From: Komagataeibacter melomenusus
Lineage (GTDB): Bacteria > Pseudomonadota > Alphaproteobacteria > Acetobacterales > Acetobacteraceae
Direction of reading: 5' to 3'
Assembly: GCF_013155395.1 (NCBI RefSeq)
Contig: NZ_JABJWC010000022.1
Span: 1 to 51,047, forward strand
Length of the DNA stretch: 51,047 bases
Part shown: in pieces, positions 42,352 through 51,047 of the stretch
Position numbering within the stretch: the stretch's first letter is position 1
How the letters are laid out: every line of letters starts with the position of its first letter
Notes under the pieces: model-generated
Told to the model about the DNA's origin: nothing
Database searches by the model: none
What the model saw: only the letters and a program-made list of their open reading frames with translations
Translations under genes and position numbers: made by a program

Positions 42352-44091
42352 ATGAACAGGGATGAGGAATTCCGGGTTCGACCGGGGCGCATCCGCTCCA
42401 CCCGCGCCCGGCAGGCGCGGCCTTTCGTGACGCAGGTGCTGGCGTCCGTGCAGCGGGCCGGTGGCAGGGTTTCCCGCGCGGGAAAAATCAGTGCCGGGCG
42501 TCGCTCCAGTTTCGGGCGCGGCAGGGCAGCCGCCCATGCCGCCAATCGCCTGCTGACCAGCCGCTCACGCGGCGTCGTCATCAAGGCCCGCGTCGTGAGG
42601 CATGCGCCGCGCGCCACACCGCTGGCAGCACACCTTCGCTATCTCCGCCGGGAGGGCGTGACGCGGGACGGCGAGGATGCGCGCCTGTTCGGCAAGGACA
42701 GCGACGATATCCGTGCCTCGGACTTCGCAGAACGCTGCGATGGGGACCGTCACCATTTCCGCTTTATCGTCTCTCCCGAGGATGCGCCGGAGATGTCGGA
42801 CCTGCGGGCTTTCGCACGGGATCTGATGGGGCAGATAGAATCTGATCTCGGCACGAAACTCGACTGGGTCGCCGTCGATCACTGGAACACCGCGCACCCC
42901 CATTTGCACGTTATCGTCCGGGGCGTCGCGGAAGATGGCACCGACCTGGTGATCGCGCGCGATTATATCCGCGAAGGCATGCGTGCCCGTGCTCAGGATC
43001 TGGTGACGCTGGAACTCGGACCACGCACCGATCATGATATCCATCAGGCGGTCGAGCGGCAGGTGAACGCCGACCGCTGGACTCAATTGGACCGCCAGCT
43101 TCAGAGGGACGCGGGAGAGGATGGTGTCATCGATCTTGGGCGCGCGCCGGGCGAAACGCCGGACGCCTTCGCCACCGTGAAGCTGGGGCGCCTGCGCCGT
43201 CTGGAAACCATGGGGCTGGCGCACCAGGTCGGGCCGGATCGCTGGCGGATGGACGAGAGCGCGGAGGCGACCCTGCGGGAGATCAGCGAGCGCAACGACA
43301 TCATCAAACGGATCCACCGGGGGCTGGCGGAGCAGAAGATCGACCGTGCCGCGTCATCCTGGGTAATGGCCGCCGAGGATACCACCGATCCCGTTATCGG
43401 TCGGCTGGTCGATCGTGGTCTGGATGATGAACTGCGCGGCACGGCTTATGCGGTCATCGACGGGATTGACGGACGCACGCACCATGTCCGCCTGCCGCAC
43501 CTCGAAGCCGCTGGCGATGGATCGGTCGGTTCGATCGTGGAATTGCGGCGTTTCACCGACAAACAGGGACGTGACCGTGTCGCGCTGGCCGTGCGCTCGG
43601 ACGTCACGCTGGAACGGCAGGTGACGGCGGAGGGCGCGACCTGGCTCGACCGGCAGGCCATCGCTCGGGAGCCTCCTGCTCTGGCGTCCACCGGGTTCGG
43701 CGCCGAGGCCAAAGAAGCCATGGAAAAGCGGGCGGATCATCTGGTGAAGCAGGGGCTGGCCAGCCGCGACGGCGGGAGCATCCGTTATGCGCGGAACCTG
43801 ATCGGCACCCTGCGTCAGCGGGAACTGGACGCGCTGGGCCGGAACCTCGCCGGGAAGTCGGGAATCCCCTTCCGGCGGAGTGACGAGGGCAATCCCGTTG
43901 CCGGCACCTATCGTCAGCGTCTCAACCTGGCGTCGGGCCGGTTCGCCATGATCGACGACGGGCTGGGCTTCGAGCTGGTGCCGTGGTCGCCGTCGCTGGA
44001 AAAACAGCGAGGGCGGGAGGTGTCGGGAATCATGCGCGGCGATGGGGGGATTGACTGGTCGTTCGCGCGCAAGCGAGGACTCGGATTGTGA
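42352..44091 (+). CDS. VirD2-like relaxase with DUF3363
   Basis: A 579-residue DNA-nicking relaxase from the ATG at 42352. The metal-binding histidines lie in VDHWNTAHPHLHVIVRG (about 175-190). A candidate nucleophile Tyr is in HLRYLRREG (about residue 97). The basic N-terminus (40 residues rich in Arg) and long C-terminal domain (from ~270) match the DUF3363 relaxases of alphaproteobacterial elements. It cuts oriT and pilots the strand to the coupling protein. The downstream neighbour is a defence pair on the other strand. Confidence 0.87.
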   Translation: MNRDEEFRVRPGRIRSTRARQARPFVTQVLASVQRAGGRVSRAGKISAGRRSSFGRGRAAAHAANRLLTSRSRGVVIKARVVRHAPRATPLAAHLRYLRREGVTRDGEDARLFGKDSDDIRASDFAERCDGDRHHFRFIVSPEDAPEMSDLRAFARDLMGQIESDLGTKLDWVAVDHWNTAHPHLHVIVRGVAEDGTDLVIARDYIREGMRARAQDLVTLELGPRTDHDIHQAVERQVNADRWTQLDRQLQRDAGEDGVIDLGRAPGETPDAFATVKLGRLRRLETMGLAHQVGPDRWRMDESAEATLREISERNDIIKRIHRGLAEQKIDRAASSWVMAAEDTTDPVIGRLVDRGLDDELRGTAYAVIDGIDGRTHHVRLPHLEAAGDGSVGSIVELRRFTDKQGRDRVALAVRSDVTLERQVTAEGATWLDRQAIAREPPALASTGFGAEAKEAMEKRADHLVKQGLASRDGGSIRYARNLIGTLRQRELDALGRNLAGKSGIPFRRSDEGNPVAGTYRQRLNLASGRFAMIDDGLGFELVPWSPSLEKQRGREVSGIMRGDGGIDWSFARKRGLGL

Positions 44092-44114
44092 TGGGCAAAT
44101 CGGATGACTGATCT

Positions 44115-45011
44115 TCAGATTTGCTCAGCATGTTGGGGCAGGGCACGATGTTCCTGGCGTTCCCAGGTTTCGATCAGGAACAGTGCCAACGAACTCGCCG
44201 CATTGATGGCAAGCCGAGCAATCCGCGCGTCAATGCGCCGGAAACCTTTTTCGCGACCATGCGCATCTCCACCGTGCGTTCGTAATGCGCCAATGCCTTT
44301 GGCAACGGAAGTGAGACCACTGAGCGTCTGACGGATGTCCGCTTCTATTTCCGATGGAAAATCTGTACGCCCTGGAGACAGGCCAAGGGGTATCTGCACA
44401 GCGCGGATCAGCCCATCGATATCCTTTTTAGGCGGCAGTGGCAGGGCAAGTTCCACGAGGATCGAACGGCATACTGCCTCAATCAGGGAACAGGCCGCTG
44501 TCACCGCATCTTCTGGATCGCTTTCCAGATTTGGGAGAGCCCGTGCGATTTCCATCTGAACCGTGTCGAAATCCAGCGTGGCCACTTTCTTGATAAATGG
44601 TTCGACAATTCCACCGGCTCCCTGACGCTCTGTCAGAACAGCCTTCCCGCCGACGATAACGACGGCCAGCTGGTCGGCTCCAAGAGCCTTGTTGAGATGC
44701 TCGCGTACAGCGGTCGCTCTGTCAGGGTGCTCCAGATAGGTGCGGGGGTCACAGACCTGTTCGATAATCCGGGTGAGATAGACCTCAGCATTACCATCAG
44801 GGTGGTTAGCGACCTTGCGGATGAAGTCAGTTGTGGCCGGGACGCGCGAACTCGCGCCGATACGCATATCGAGGCCACAGTTGAGAAAGAACTGCTCGAT
44901 TTTGGGGCCTGAGCGATAGATACCAATTGGTGGTGTATTATCGTTTCCAGCACCACCCGTGATCGTATCGACCAAAGCTTTGATAACAAACGGAGAGAAC
45001 TTGCCGGTCAT
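44115..45011 (-). CDS. Abortive-infection protein with C-terminal Abi_C domain
   Basis: A 298-residue protein from the ATG at 45011, overlapping the upstream gene as ATGA. The C-terminal part (ESDPEDAVTAACSLIEAVCR, RTHGGDAHGREKGF, RLAINAASSLALFLIETW) matches Abi_C, which contains a HEPN-like helical fold with a GDAHG-like motif. The N-terminal half (IEQFFLNCGLDMRIGASSR) is less recognisable. Such proteins stop phage growth by killing or arresting the cell. It forms a two-gene operon with an Abi-like protein, in lower-GC DNA than the flanking transfer genes. Confidence 0.78.
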   Translation of the reverse strand: MTGKFSPFVIKALVDTITGGAGNDNTPPIGIYRSGPKIEQFFLNCGLDMRIGASSRVPATTDFIRKVANHPDGNAEVYLTRIIEQVCDPRTYLEHPDRATAVREHLNKALGADQLAVVIVGGKAVLTERQGAGGIVEPFIKKVATLDFDTVQMEIARALPNLESDPEDAVTAACSLIEAVCRSILVELALPLPPKKDIDGLIRAVQIPLGLSPGRTDFPSEIEADIRQTLSGLTSVAKGIGALRTHGGDAHGREKGFRRIDARIARLAINAASSLALFLIETWERQEHRALPQHAEQI

Positions 45012-45670
45012 GGCTTCATCGTGAGCAGGGTGAGAACAGTCTGCTTTCGATCCATCCAGGCGGCAGCCACCTGACTGCGCCATGCGATCATGTCATGGAT
45101 CCGTTGATAATCATCGGCGATATTCCGAGTGAAGATTGGTTCGTGATGCGCGATCCGGTTCCTCAGACGTCGAATGATCTGGAGGTCCGCGTAGGCTGCT
45201 GCCCGCAATTGCGAGATCGTTGGTCCTGATGGTGCTCCGGGGAAACAGGTACGCAAATGCGTGTTCCAGATGCGGCTGTCCTGACCGGCAGTGAAAATAT
45301 TCTCCCAGAATGCAAACTTTAATTCAGCTATGATCTTGCCGGTTGTGGGCAGCGTCGAGGCGCGAGACTGAAGATCGATCGCCGGGTTATATCGCGCCCG
45401 ACCTTTCGGGCGAGGCAGGCTTCGGATGAAGCCATTGTTCCATGGCCAGTTGGCACCATGGACGTGCTCAATCGCTTCAGCGATGCCATTGCGGACAGCA
45501 ACCTCGCAGACCTGAAGCGGGATGATCAGCGCCGATGAAACGTCGAGATTCCACTCATAAAGTGCGAGAGCCTTTTCCCGGTCGTTGCCCATGGCTTGCA
45601 GGTATGTTGCAAAGCGTGGTGCGGAAATGACGACGGGCAGATCCTGTATCTCGGCCGGGGAGAAAGGCAA
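45008..45670 (-). CDS. Abi-like HEPN protein
   Basis: A 220-residue protein. SAPRFATYLQAMGNDREKAL and ALIIPLQVCEVAVRNGIAEA belong to an Abi-like family. RRLRNRIAHHEPIF contains the R-x4-H (RNRIAH) motif of HEPN ribonucleases. It would degrade RNA on phage attack or be neutralised by the partner gene; which is toxin is not known. First gene of the minus-strand pair; about 110 bases upstream is a terminator-like hairpin. Confidence 0.75.
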   Translation of the reverse strand: MPFSPAEIQDLPVVISAPRFATYLQAMGNDREKALALYEWNLDVSSALIIPLQVCEVAVRNGIAEAIEHVHGANWPWNNGFIRSLPRPKGRARYNPAIDLQSRASTLPTTGKIIAELKFAFWENIFTAGQDSRIWNTHLRTCFPGAPSGPTISQLRAAAYADLQIIRRLRNRIAHHEPIFTRNIADDYQRIHDMIAWRSQVAAAWMDRKQTVLTLLTMKP

Positions 45671-45782
45671 TGAGGAGTTCCTGTAGGCACGATATTGACG
45701 GTGGCATCAGAGCCACGATATAAGAACGCAGCGGCTTTGAGAACGCGGGCTTATGCCCCCCCTCATCGTCCAAGGATATATT

Positions 45783-45811
45783 AAGGCCCGCCGAAAGGCG
45801 GGCCTTTTTCT
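45783..45811. terminator. Strong bidirectional hairpin
   Basis: AAGGCCCGCC (45783-45792) pairs with 45797-45806 around GAAA and is followed by TTTC on the plus strand. On the minus strand it could end the small gene at 45860-46012 before the Abi promoter. Confidence 0.8.
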
Positions 45812-45859
45812 TTATATTGCCCGTCAAGCGCCTTGGCCAGAGTGACTATGGCGGGCAGT

Positions 45860-46012
45860 TCAAAGCGTTGGAAATTCATCGCTCAGGAAGCCGTGCCCTG
45901 TGTGCAATGCGTTCACCGCATCAATCACATGGTCGAGCTTCCGCTGTTCCTCCGTGCATTGCTGATCGACGGTATCGTCAGACGGGGGGAAGAGGGGCGA
46001 TGATCCGGTCAT
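45860..46012 (-). CDS. Small hypothetical protein upstream of the coupling-protein gene
   Basis: A 50-residue frame starting at the ATG at 46012, with a near-perfect GGAAGGAG seven bases upstream. It is acidic and polar (TVDQQCTEEQRKLDHVIDAV) with a short helix. It ends 54 bases before a hairpin terminator. Not recognised. The frame is open for longer upstream, but only this ATG has a ribosome-binding site. Confidence 0.55.
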   Translation of the reverse strand: MTGSSPLFPPSDDTVDQQCTEEQRKLDHVIDAVNALHTGHGFLSDEFPTL

Positions 46013-46184
46013 GGCTCGACTCCTTCCGGGGTTATTCTGCGCATGATGTGCGGGTTTGGCTGTAGTCCGCAACGTGCAAGTATTTTTTCGCTCCTGTACG
46101 CACTGGTACGACAGGTGACACAGGACGCTTGCTTCTCGGAAAATCCCGGTTCTTCGCTGTCTCCCATGACAAGGGGAGGGATCG

Positions 46185-48185
46185 ATGGACCAGCCGGGAA
46201 CACGTATCCAGTGGGGACAGGCGCTCGTGGTCCTGTCCATGATCGTGCTGTCCTGGTGGACGGCCACTCAATGGACGGCCTGGGAACTGGCGTTCCAACC
46301 GGAACTCGGTCAACCGTGGTTCACGGTTCTGCATCGTTGGCCGGTCTACGCTCCGCCGCTTTTTTTCTGGTGGTGGTATGAGTTCGACGCCTACGTGCCG
46401 GCGGTCTTCGCGCGCGGCGCCTGGATCGCGGGTTCCGGCGGGGTGCTGGCTTTTGCAGCGGCCGTGGCGCTGTCCGTCCACCGCGCCCGTGAGGCAAAGC
46501 GGGCCGCGACCTATGGCTCCGCCCGCTGGGCCGAGGACGCGGAAATCCGCGCGGCCGGACTGCTGGGCGAGGATGGCGTGGTGCTGGGCAAATACCGCCG
46601 GGCCTATCTCCGACATGACGGTCCCGAGCACGTCCTGACCTTCGCGCCGACGCGCACCGGCAAGGGTGTGGGGATGGTGATCCCCACGCTCCTGACCTGG
46701 CCGGGTTCGGCCATCATCCATGACATCAAGGGCGAGAACTGGCAGATTACGACCGGTTTCCGGAATCGCTTCGGGCGGGTGCTGCTGTTCGATCCCACCA
46801 ATCCGGCGTCCTCGGCCTACAATCCGCTGCTGGAGGTCCGACGCGGGGCGTCGGAGGTCCGCGACGTGCAGAACATCGCCGACATTCTGGTCGATCCCGA
46901 AGGGTCGCTGGAACGGCGCAATCACTGGGAGAAAACCTCCCATGCCCTGCTGGTCGGTGCGATCCTGCATGTGCTCTATGCCGAGGACGACAAGACGCTC
47001 GCCGGGGTGGCGAAATTTCTCTCCGACCCCAAGCGGTCGATCGAGGCGACCCTGTCGGCCATGATGCGCACGAACCATCTGGACGGGAAGGGACCGCATC
47101 CCGTCGTGGCCTCGGCGGCGCGGGAGCTGCTCAACAAATCAGATAACGAGCGCTCCGGCGTGCTGTCCACCGCCATGTCGTTTCTCGGCCTCTACCGTGA
47201 TCCGGTGGTGGCTACCGTGACCAGTCGCTGCGAATGGCGGATCGGTGACCTGCTGGAGGGCGAGCAGCCCGTCTCCCTGTATTTCGTCATCCCGCCTTCG
47301 GATATCAGCCGCACCAAACCGCTGATCCGCCTGATCCTCAACCAGATCGGGCGGAGACTGACGGAGGATCTGTCTGGCCGGGAGGGGCGGCGTCGCCTGC
47401 TGCTGATGCTCGACGAGTTTCCTGCTCTTGGCCGGCTGGATTTCTTCGAGAGCGCGCTGGCCTTTATGGCGGGCTACGGGATCAAGGCGTTCCTGATCGC
47501 GCAATCCCTTAACCAGATCGACAAGGCATACGGCCAGAACAACAGCATCCTGGACAATTGTCACGTCAGGGTCAGTTTCGCCACGAACGATGAACGCACC
47601 GCGAAGCGGGTGTCCGATGGGCTGGGTGTGGCCACCGAAATCCGGTCGCAGAAGAACTATGCCGGGCACCGGCTGTCGCCCTGGCTCGGGCATCTCATGG
47701 TATCACGGCAGGAGAGTGCGCGGCCCCTGATGACGGTGGGCGAAGTCATGCAGATCCCGGCACGGGAGGAAGTCGTCATGGTGGCGGGGTGTCCACCGAT
47801 CCGCGCACGGAAAGCGCGGTATTTCCGGGATCGCCGCTTCGTCGAGCGCGTCCTGCCGCCGCCCGATCCCACGCAATTGCCCCGGCCTGTCCGGCCCGAT
47901 GACTGGAGTGGTCGTCCGTCTCCTGTCACCCCGCCACCGGAGCAGGCGGGGGCGTCGGCGGCACCGGATAAACCCGGCGATGCCGATAGTGATGAATCCC
48001 TCGACACGGGACGGAAATGGTCGCGCGAGCATGACCCAGCGGATATCGGCAAGCACAGGAAGCCCACAGCGCCTGACCTCTTTGGCGAGGAACTGCCACC
48101 GGATCCGGAAGCGCGGGATCGTGCCGACCTGACGCGGATTGCCCGGCAGGCTGGTCTCGACCGTGGCAACGATCTCGGGCTGTGA
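46185..48185 (+). CDS. traG: TraG/VirD4 type IV coupling protein
   Basis: A 666-residue membrane ATPase. Three hydrophobic segments fill the first 100 residues. TYGSARWAEDAEIRAAGLLG is the family lead-in, the Walker A is APTRTGKGVGMVIPTLL near residue 155, and Walker B is LLLMLDEFPALGRLD near 406. It delivers the relaxase-DNA complex to the Trb channel. The C-terminal 110 residues are proline-rich and acidic. It is followed 7 bases later by a CopG-like gene. Confidence 0.93.
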   Translation: MDQPGTRIQWGQALVVLSMIVLSWWTATQWTAWELAFQPELGQPWFTVLHRWPVYAPPLFFWWWYEFDAYVPAVFARGAWIAGSGGVLAFAAAVALSVHRAREAKRAATYGSARWAEDAEIRAAGLLGEDGVVLGKYRRAYLRHDGPEHVLTFAPTRTGKGVGMVIPTLLTWPGSAIIHDIKGENWQITTGFRNRFGRVLLFDPTNPASSAYNPLLEVRRGASEVRDVQNIADILVDPEGSLERRNHWEKTSHALLVGAILHVLYAEDDKTLAGVAKFLSDPKRSIEATLSAMMRTNHLDGKGPHPVVASAARELLNKSDNERSGVLSTAMSFLGLYRDPVVATVTSRCEWRIGDLLEGEQPVSLYFVIPPSDISRTKPLIRLILNQIGRRLTEDLSGREGRRRLLLMLDEFPALGRLDFFESALAFMAGYGIKAFLIAQSLNQIDKAYGQNNSILDNCHVRVSFATNDERTAKRVSDGLGVATEIRSQKNYAGHRLSPWLGHLMVSRQESARPLMTVGEVMQIPAREEVVMVAGCPPIRARKARYFRDRRFVERVLPPPDPTQLPRPVRPDDWSGRPSPVTPPPEQAGASAAPDKPGDADSDESLDTGRKWSREHDPADIGKHRKPTAPDLFGEELPPDPEARDRADLTRIARQAGLDRGNDLGL

Positions 48186-48192
48186 GGGCGCA

Positions 48193-48624
48193 ATGAGGAC
48201 ATCCCCGAAAAAGGCGCGGCTGTCGGTCTATCTGGAACCCAAGCTGCTGGACGCCCTGACAGCCCATGCGGCGCGGCGCGATCTGTCCCTCTCCTTGGTG
48301 GCGGAAGCGGCCATCGCATCCTTCCTATCGCCCGATGCTGATGAGCGGCGGGAAGCGGCGATGAGTCGCAGGCTGGACCGCCTCGACCGGCAGGTCGCCC
48401 GTATGGAGCGCGATCTCGGGATCAGCCTTGAGACGCTGGCGCTGTTCATCCGCTACTGGATGACGGTCAGTCCGCCCTTGCCGGAACCGGCTGCAGCGGC
48501 GGCGCGGGCGCAGGGGGCGGAACGCTACGAAGCGTTCGTGGCTGCCCTTGGCCGACGACTCAGCCGGGGGCCGTTCTTTCGGCATGAGATCCCGGAGGAT
48601 GTACCTCCCACATCGGAATCATGA
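48193..48624 (+). CDS. CopG/ribbon-helix-helix transfer-region protein
   Basis: A 143-residue protein from the ATG at 48193. [20 protein letters not shown] forms a ribbon-helix-helix DNA-binding start; [19 protein letters not shown] is a coiled coil. The C-terminal part has a helix ([19 protein letters not shown]) and unknown tail. It sits between traG and trbB in most Trb operons of this type and may regulate transfer. Confidence 0.82.
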   Translation: MRTSPKKARLSVYLEPKLLDALTAHAARRDLSLSLVAEAAIASFLSPDADERREAAMSRRLDRLDRQVARMERDLGISLETLALFIRYWMTVSPPLPEPAAAAARAQGAERYEAFVAALGRRLSRGPFFRHEIPEDVPPTSES

Positions 48625-48773
48625 TGTCCGCAGCCAGCAAGTAAAAACCGCATCCGTTACGATCCTGTACGATCGCAGGAAAATGCTGTTGAAAACGGGA
48701 GAAAACAACACTCTCTAATGATCCCCGTCGTCGTCCGGAAAGGCCGGATGACCCAAATGGACGGGGGGCTTCC

Positions 48774-49751
48774 ATGGCGGTTACATCGATTGAGAGTGGC
48801 GCCCGACAACGTGGGATTTCCATGCTGCGCACGGCGATGGGACCAGCGATTGCGGGGCACCTTGCTGATCCGGCCGTGGTCGAGGTCATGCTCAATCCCG
48901 ACGGGCGGCTCTGGATCGACCGCCTGTCCGAGGGGCTGTCCGACACGGGGGAAACCATCACACCTGCCGATGCCGAGCGCATCGTGCGTCTGGTCGCCCA
49001 CCATGTCGGAGCCGAGGTGCATGACGGTGCGCCGCGTGTCTCGGCCGAACTCCCGACCGGTGAGCGGTTTGAGGGACTGCTGCCACCTGTGGTGACGGCT
49101 CCGTGCTTCGCGATCCGCAAGCCCGCCGTCGCGGTGTTCACCCTCGACGACTATGTCGAGGCCGGGATCATGACTGAGGGGCAAGCACATTTCCTGCGCC
49201 AGGCCGTTGCCGAGAGAAAGAACATCCTGGTCGCTGGCGGCACGTCCACCGGCAAGACCACGCTGGTCAACGCCCTGCTGGCCGAGGTTGCGAAAACCGA
49301 CGACCGGGTCGTGCTGATCGAAGATACGCGCGAACTGCAATGTGCTGCGCCCAACCTTGTCTCGCTCCGTACGCGCGACGGCATCGTGACCCTGTCCGAA
49401 CTGGTGCGCTCGGCCCTGCGCCTGCGGCCTGATCGTATCCCGATTGGTGAGGTGCGCGGTCCCGAGGCACTGGATCTGCTCAAGGCATGGGGCACAGGCC
49501 ATCCCGGCGGCATCGGCACGCTGCATGCGGGCACCGCCATAGGTGCCCTGCACCGCATGGAGCAACTGATCCAGGAGATCGTCGTCACCGTGCCCCGCGC
49601 GCTGATTGCAGAGACGATCGACGTGATCGCCGTCCTGTCCGGACGGGGCGTGCAGCGCCGGTTGTCCGAACTCGCCACGGTGGATGGGCTTGATCCCGCC
49701 ACAGGCGCCTATCGCATCCATCCCTTCCAGCATCCGGGAGAACCTCAATGA
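48774..49751 (+). CDS. trbB: TrbB conjugative transfer ATPase (VirB11-like)
   Basis: A 325-residue cytoplasmic hexameric ATPase. The N-terminal [16 protein letters not shown] is the family start; Walker [16 protein letters not shown] is near residue 154, the Asp box [12 protein letters not shown] follows, and Walker B-like [18 protein letters not shown] is present. It powers pilus and channel assembly. It overlaps trbC by 4 bases. About 150 bases without a gene separate it from the CopG-like gene, so a promoter may lie there. Confidence 0.93.
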   Translation: MAVTSIESGARQRGISMLRTAMGPAIAGHLADPAVVEVMLNPDGRLWIDRLSEGLSDTGETITPADAERIVRLVAHHVGAEVHDGAPRVSAELPTGERFEGLLPPVVTAPCFAIRKPAVAVFTLDDYVEAGIMTEGQAHFLRQAVAERKNILVAGGTSTGKTTLVNALLAEVAKTDDRVVLIEDTRELQCAAPNLVSLRTRDGIVTLSELVRSALRLRPDRIPIGEVRGPEALDLLKAWGTGHPGGIGTLHAGTAIGALHRMEQLIQEIVVTVPRALIAETIDVIAVLSGRGVQRRLSELATVDGLDPATGAYRIHPFQHPGEPQ

Positions 49752-50080
49752 CCCATGCCATAATCCGCGTGCGTCGACACGCGCCTGTCCTTTCCGCCAT
49801 GCTGCTGTTGTCCGTGGTGTGGTGTTCCTCGGCCCTGGCGTCCGGGTCGGACATGCCGTGGGAGGAACCGCTCAACCAGATTCTGGAATCGGTGCAGGGA
49901 CCGGTGGCGCGCATCGTGTCGGTGATCATCATCACCGTGACCGGCCTGACCCTGGCCTTTGGCGAAACATCCGGCGGCTTCCGTCGCCTGATCCAGATCG
50001 TCTTCGGCCTGTCCATCGCTTTTGCGGCCAGCTCGTTCTTTCTGTCGTTCTTCTCCTTCTCGGGTGGAGCACTGATCTGA
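49748..50080 (+). CDS. trbC: TrbC pilin (VirB2-like)
   Basis: A 110-residue prepilin with a long signal peptide (to about ALA, residue 36) and two hydrophobic segments (ARIVSVIIITVTGLTLAFG and IVFGLSIAFAASSFFLSFF). TraF would trim and cyclise it in the IncP manner. Overlaps trbB as ATGA and trbD by one base. Confidence 0.9.
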   Translation: MTHAIIRVRRHAPVLSAMLLLSVVWCSSALASGSDMPWEEPLNQILESVQGPVARIVSVIIITVTGLTLAFGETSGGFRRLIQIVFGLSIAFAASSFFLSFFSFSGGALI

Positions 50081-50358
50081 TGGCCGCCGGATATGACGAT
50101 GACGCGGTGCCGGGTTTTCATGTCCCGGTGCATCGCTCCCTGACCGATCCGATCCTGCTGGGTGGCGCACCCCGTACGCTGGCGATCGCCAACGGTACGC
50201 TGGGGGCTGCGATCTCGCTGGGGCTGCGGCTCTGGCTGGTTGGAGCCGTGTTCTGGATCGTCGGGCACGGGCTCGCGGTCTGGGGTGCCAAACGCGATCC
50301 GCAGTTCGTCGAGGTGGGACGGCGACATCTCCGTTACCCCGCCTGGCTGCGGTCATAG
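50080..50358 (+). CDS. trbD: TrbD (VirB3-like) channel protein
   Basis: A 92-residue inner-membrane protein. VPVHRSLTDPILLGGAPRTL is the TrbD/VirB3 signature, followed by two spans (ATLGAA-like IANGTLGAAISLGLRLWLV and GAVFWIVGHGLAVW). It overlaps the trbC stop (TGATG), which sets the start at 50080. Confidence 0.9.
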   Translation: MAAGYDDDAVPGFHVPVHRSLTDPILLGGAPRTLAIANGTLGAAISLGLRLWLVGAVFWIVGHGLAVWGAKRDPQFVEVGRRHLRYPAWLRS

Positions 50359-50371
50359 GGAGGGCAGGGCG

Positions 50372-50941
50372 ATGATGTCCCTTGGCGAATATCGCAACCG
50401 TGCTGCCCTCCTGTCGGATTTTCTCCCATGGGCCGCGCTCATGGAACAGGGTGTGGTCCTGAACAAGGACGGTTCATTCCAGCGCACGGCAAAAATTCGT
50501 GGTCCCGATCTGGACAGTGCCACACCAGCGGAACTGGTTGGAGTCACTGGCAGGCTGAACAATGCCCTGCGCCGTCTGGGCTCGGGCTGGGCGATGTTCG
50601 TCGAGGCGCAGCGCGTGCCCGCGACAGTATATCCCGACAGCGATTTCCCCGATGCGGCCAGCCAGATGGTCGATCTCGAACGTCATGAGCAGTTCGAGGA
50701 TGAGGGCGTGCATTTCGAGAGCCAGTATTTCCTGACGCTGGTCTGGTTGCCGCCTGCGGAATCATCAGGCCGTGCCGAACGGTTTCTCTATGAGGGCCGG
50801 GAGCGGGAGGGACCGGATCCGCATGGCATGCTCCATACGTTCGTGGACCGCACGGATCGGATGCTTGCCCTGCTGGACGGGTTCATGCCTGAAGCGGCAT
50901 GGCTCAATGACGGCGAAACGCTAGGGCCTGTTAGGGCTTGA
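50372..50941 (+). CDS. trbE: TrbE N-terminal part, cut by an IS element
   Basis: The gene starts at one of two adjacent ATG codons (50372 or 50375), 13 bases after trbD, with AGGGAGGGCAGGG upstream. LGEYRNRAALLSDFLPWAALMEQGVV and HFESQYFLTLVWLPP are TrbE/VirB4 text. Family members are about 800 residues, but after ~184 codons (LNDGETL) the sequence passes into an insertion element at about 50923 and stops at 50941. The ATPase domain is missing, so this copy cannot power transfer unless the rest lies beyond and the IS is excised. Confidence 0.88.
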   Translation: MMSLGEYRNRAALLSDFLPWAALMEQGVVLNKDGSFQRTAKIRGPDLDSATPAELVGVTGRLNNALRRLGSGWAMFVEAQRVPATVYPDSDFPDAASQMVDLERHEQFEDEGVHFESQYFLTLVWLPPAESSGRAERFLYEGREREGPDPHGMLHTFVDRTDRMLALLDGFMPEAAWLNDGETLGPVRA

Positions 50942-51047
50942 TCCAGTCTGCTGCGGCAGCGATGTGGATGACCGCGAGGAACGACGTTGCTGTTTTTTCA
51001 TATCTGGTTGCGACAGCGCGCCACTCCTTGAGGCGAGCCCAGAGGTT
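50931..51047 (-). mobile_element. IS5-family insertion element, transposase C-terminus (partial)
   Basis: On the minus strand, codons from the window edge to TAA at 50931-50933 read NLWARLKEWRAVATRYEKTA, then TSFLAVIHIAAAADWIKP. This is the C-terminal helix of IS5-type DDE transposases, with the Glu of the catalytic triad region upstream outside the window. The end of the element lies near 50923-50926, inside trbE; CTAG at 50921-50924 is a plausible target site. The start and other end are not seen. Confidence 0.85.

Noticed and set aside
1-51047. CRISPR array
   Set aside because: No regularly spaced long repeats with unique spacers seen; the only regular repeats are the three iterons and a short AT tract in repA.

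Overview
The window looks like accessory DNA from an acetic acid bacterium (Acetobacteraceae, for example Komagataeibacter or Acetobacter). This is inferred from the high-GC coding style, a cyanide-insensitive bd oxidase, an IS5-type transposase end, and a RepA/Trb backbone of the kind carried by alphaproteobacterial plasmids and integrative elements. Replication, partition-like and conjugation genes in the right half argue for a conjugative plasmid or a plasmid-like integrative element.

Layout. (1) 0-6.2 kb: the end of a Nit1C-type cluster (MSMEG_0570-like protein, MSMEG_0569-type flavoprotein, acyl-CoA synthetase) followed by cioA-cioB and a DUF2474 mini-subunit. Together these suggest cyanide or nitrile tolerance and use. 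(2) 6.2-9.4 kb: gene remnants (IS5-like, ribB-like, SDR-like), an old yellow enzyme and a ketopantoate reductase. (3) 9.4-18 kb: a recombination island. It holds a tyrosine recombinase diverging from an operon of a recombinase-like protein without the catalytic arginine plus a ScpA-type kleisin, with a 36-bp dyad between them. A large serine recombinase whose 3' end contains a tRNA-fMet 3' fragment follows, then a RecD2 helicase. (4) 18-24.7 kb: RelBE toxin-antitoxin, an NhaP-type antiporter with a YoaK-like protein, a TetR-hydrolase-MFS efflux unit and an acetyltransferase. (5) 24.8-29.2 kb: a minus-strand arsenic operon arsR-arsC(fusion)-arsB-arsH-arsO.

(6) 29.4-51 kb: the conjugative backbone. 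It runs ParB-like protein, DUF932, HU, Toprim protein, DUF2493, DUF736, XRE regulator, a frameshifted DUF2285 gene, AlpA-like HTH, RepA with an apparent iteron origin inside its 3' end, DUF2840, TraF peptidase, a second DUF736, lytic transglycosylase, VirD2-like relaxase, a two-gene Abi defence pair, TraG/VirD4, CopG-like protein, trbB, trbC, trbD and trbE. trbE is cut after about 184 codons by an IS5-family element that runs off the window.

The cargo genes serve stress survival (cyanide, arsenic, electrophiles, drugs, phage). The backbone supplies copying and transfer. The strongest candidates for something undescribed are the integrase/dead-integrase/kleisin locus, the Abi pair inside the transfer module, and the origin embedded in repA. 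All calls come from reading the sequence; no searches were run.
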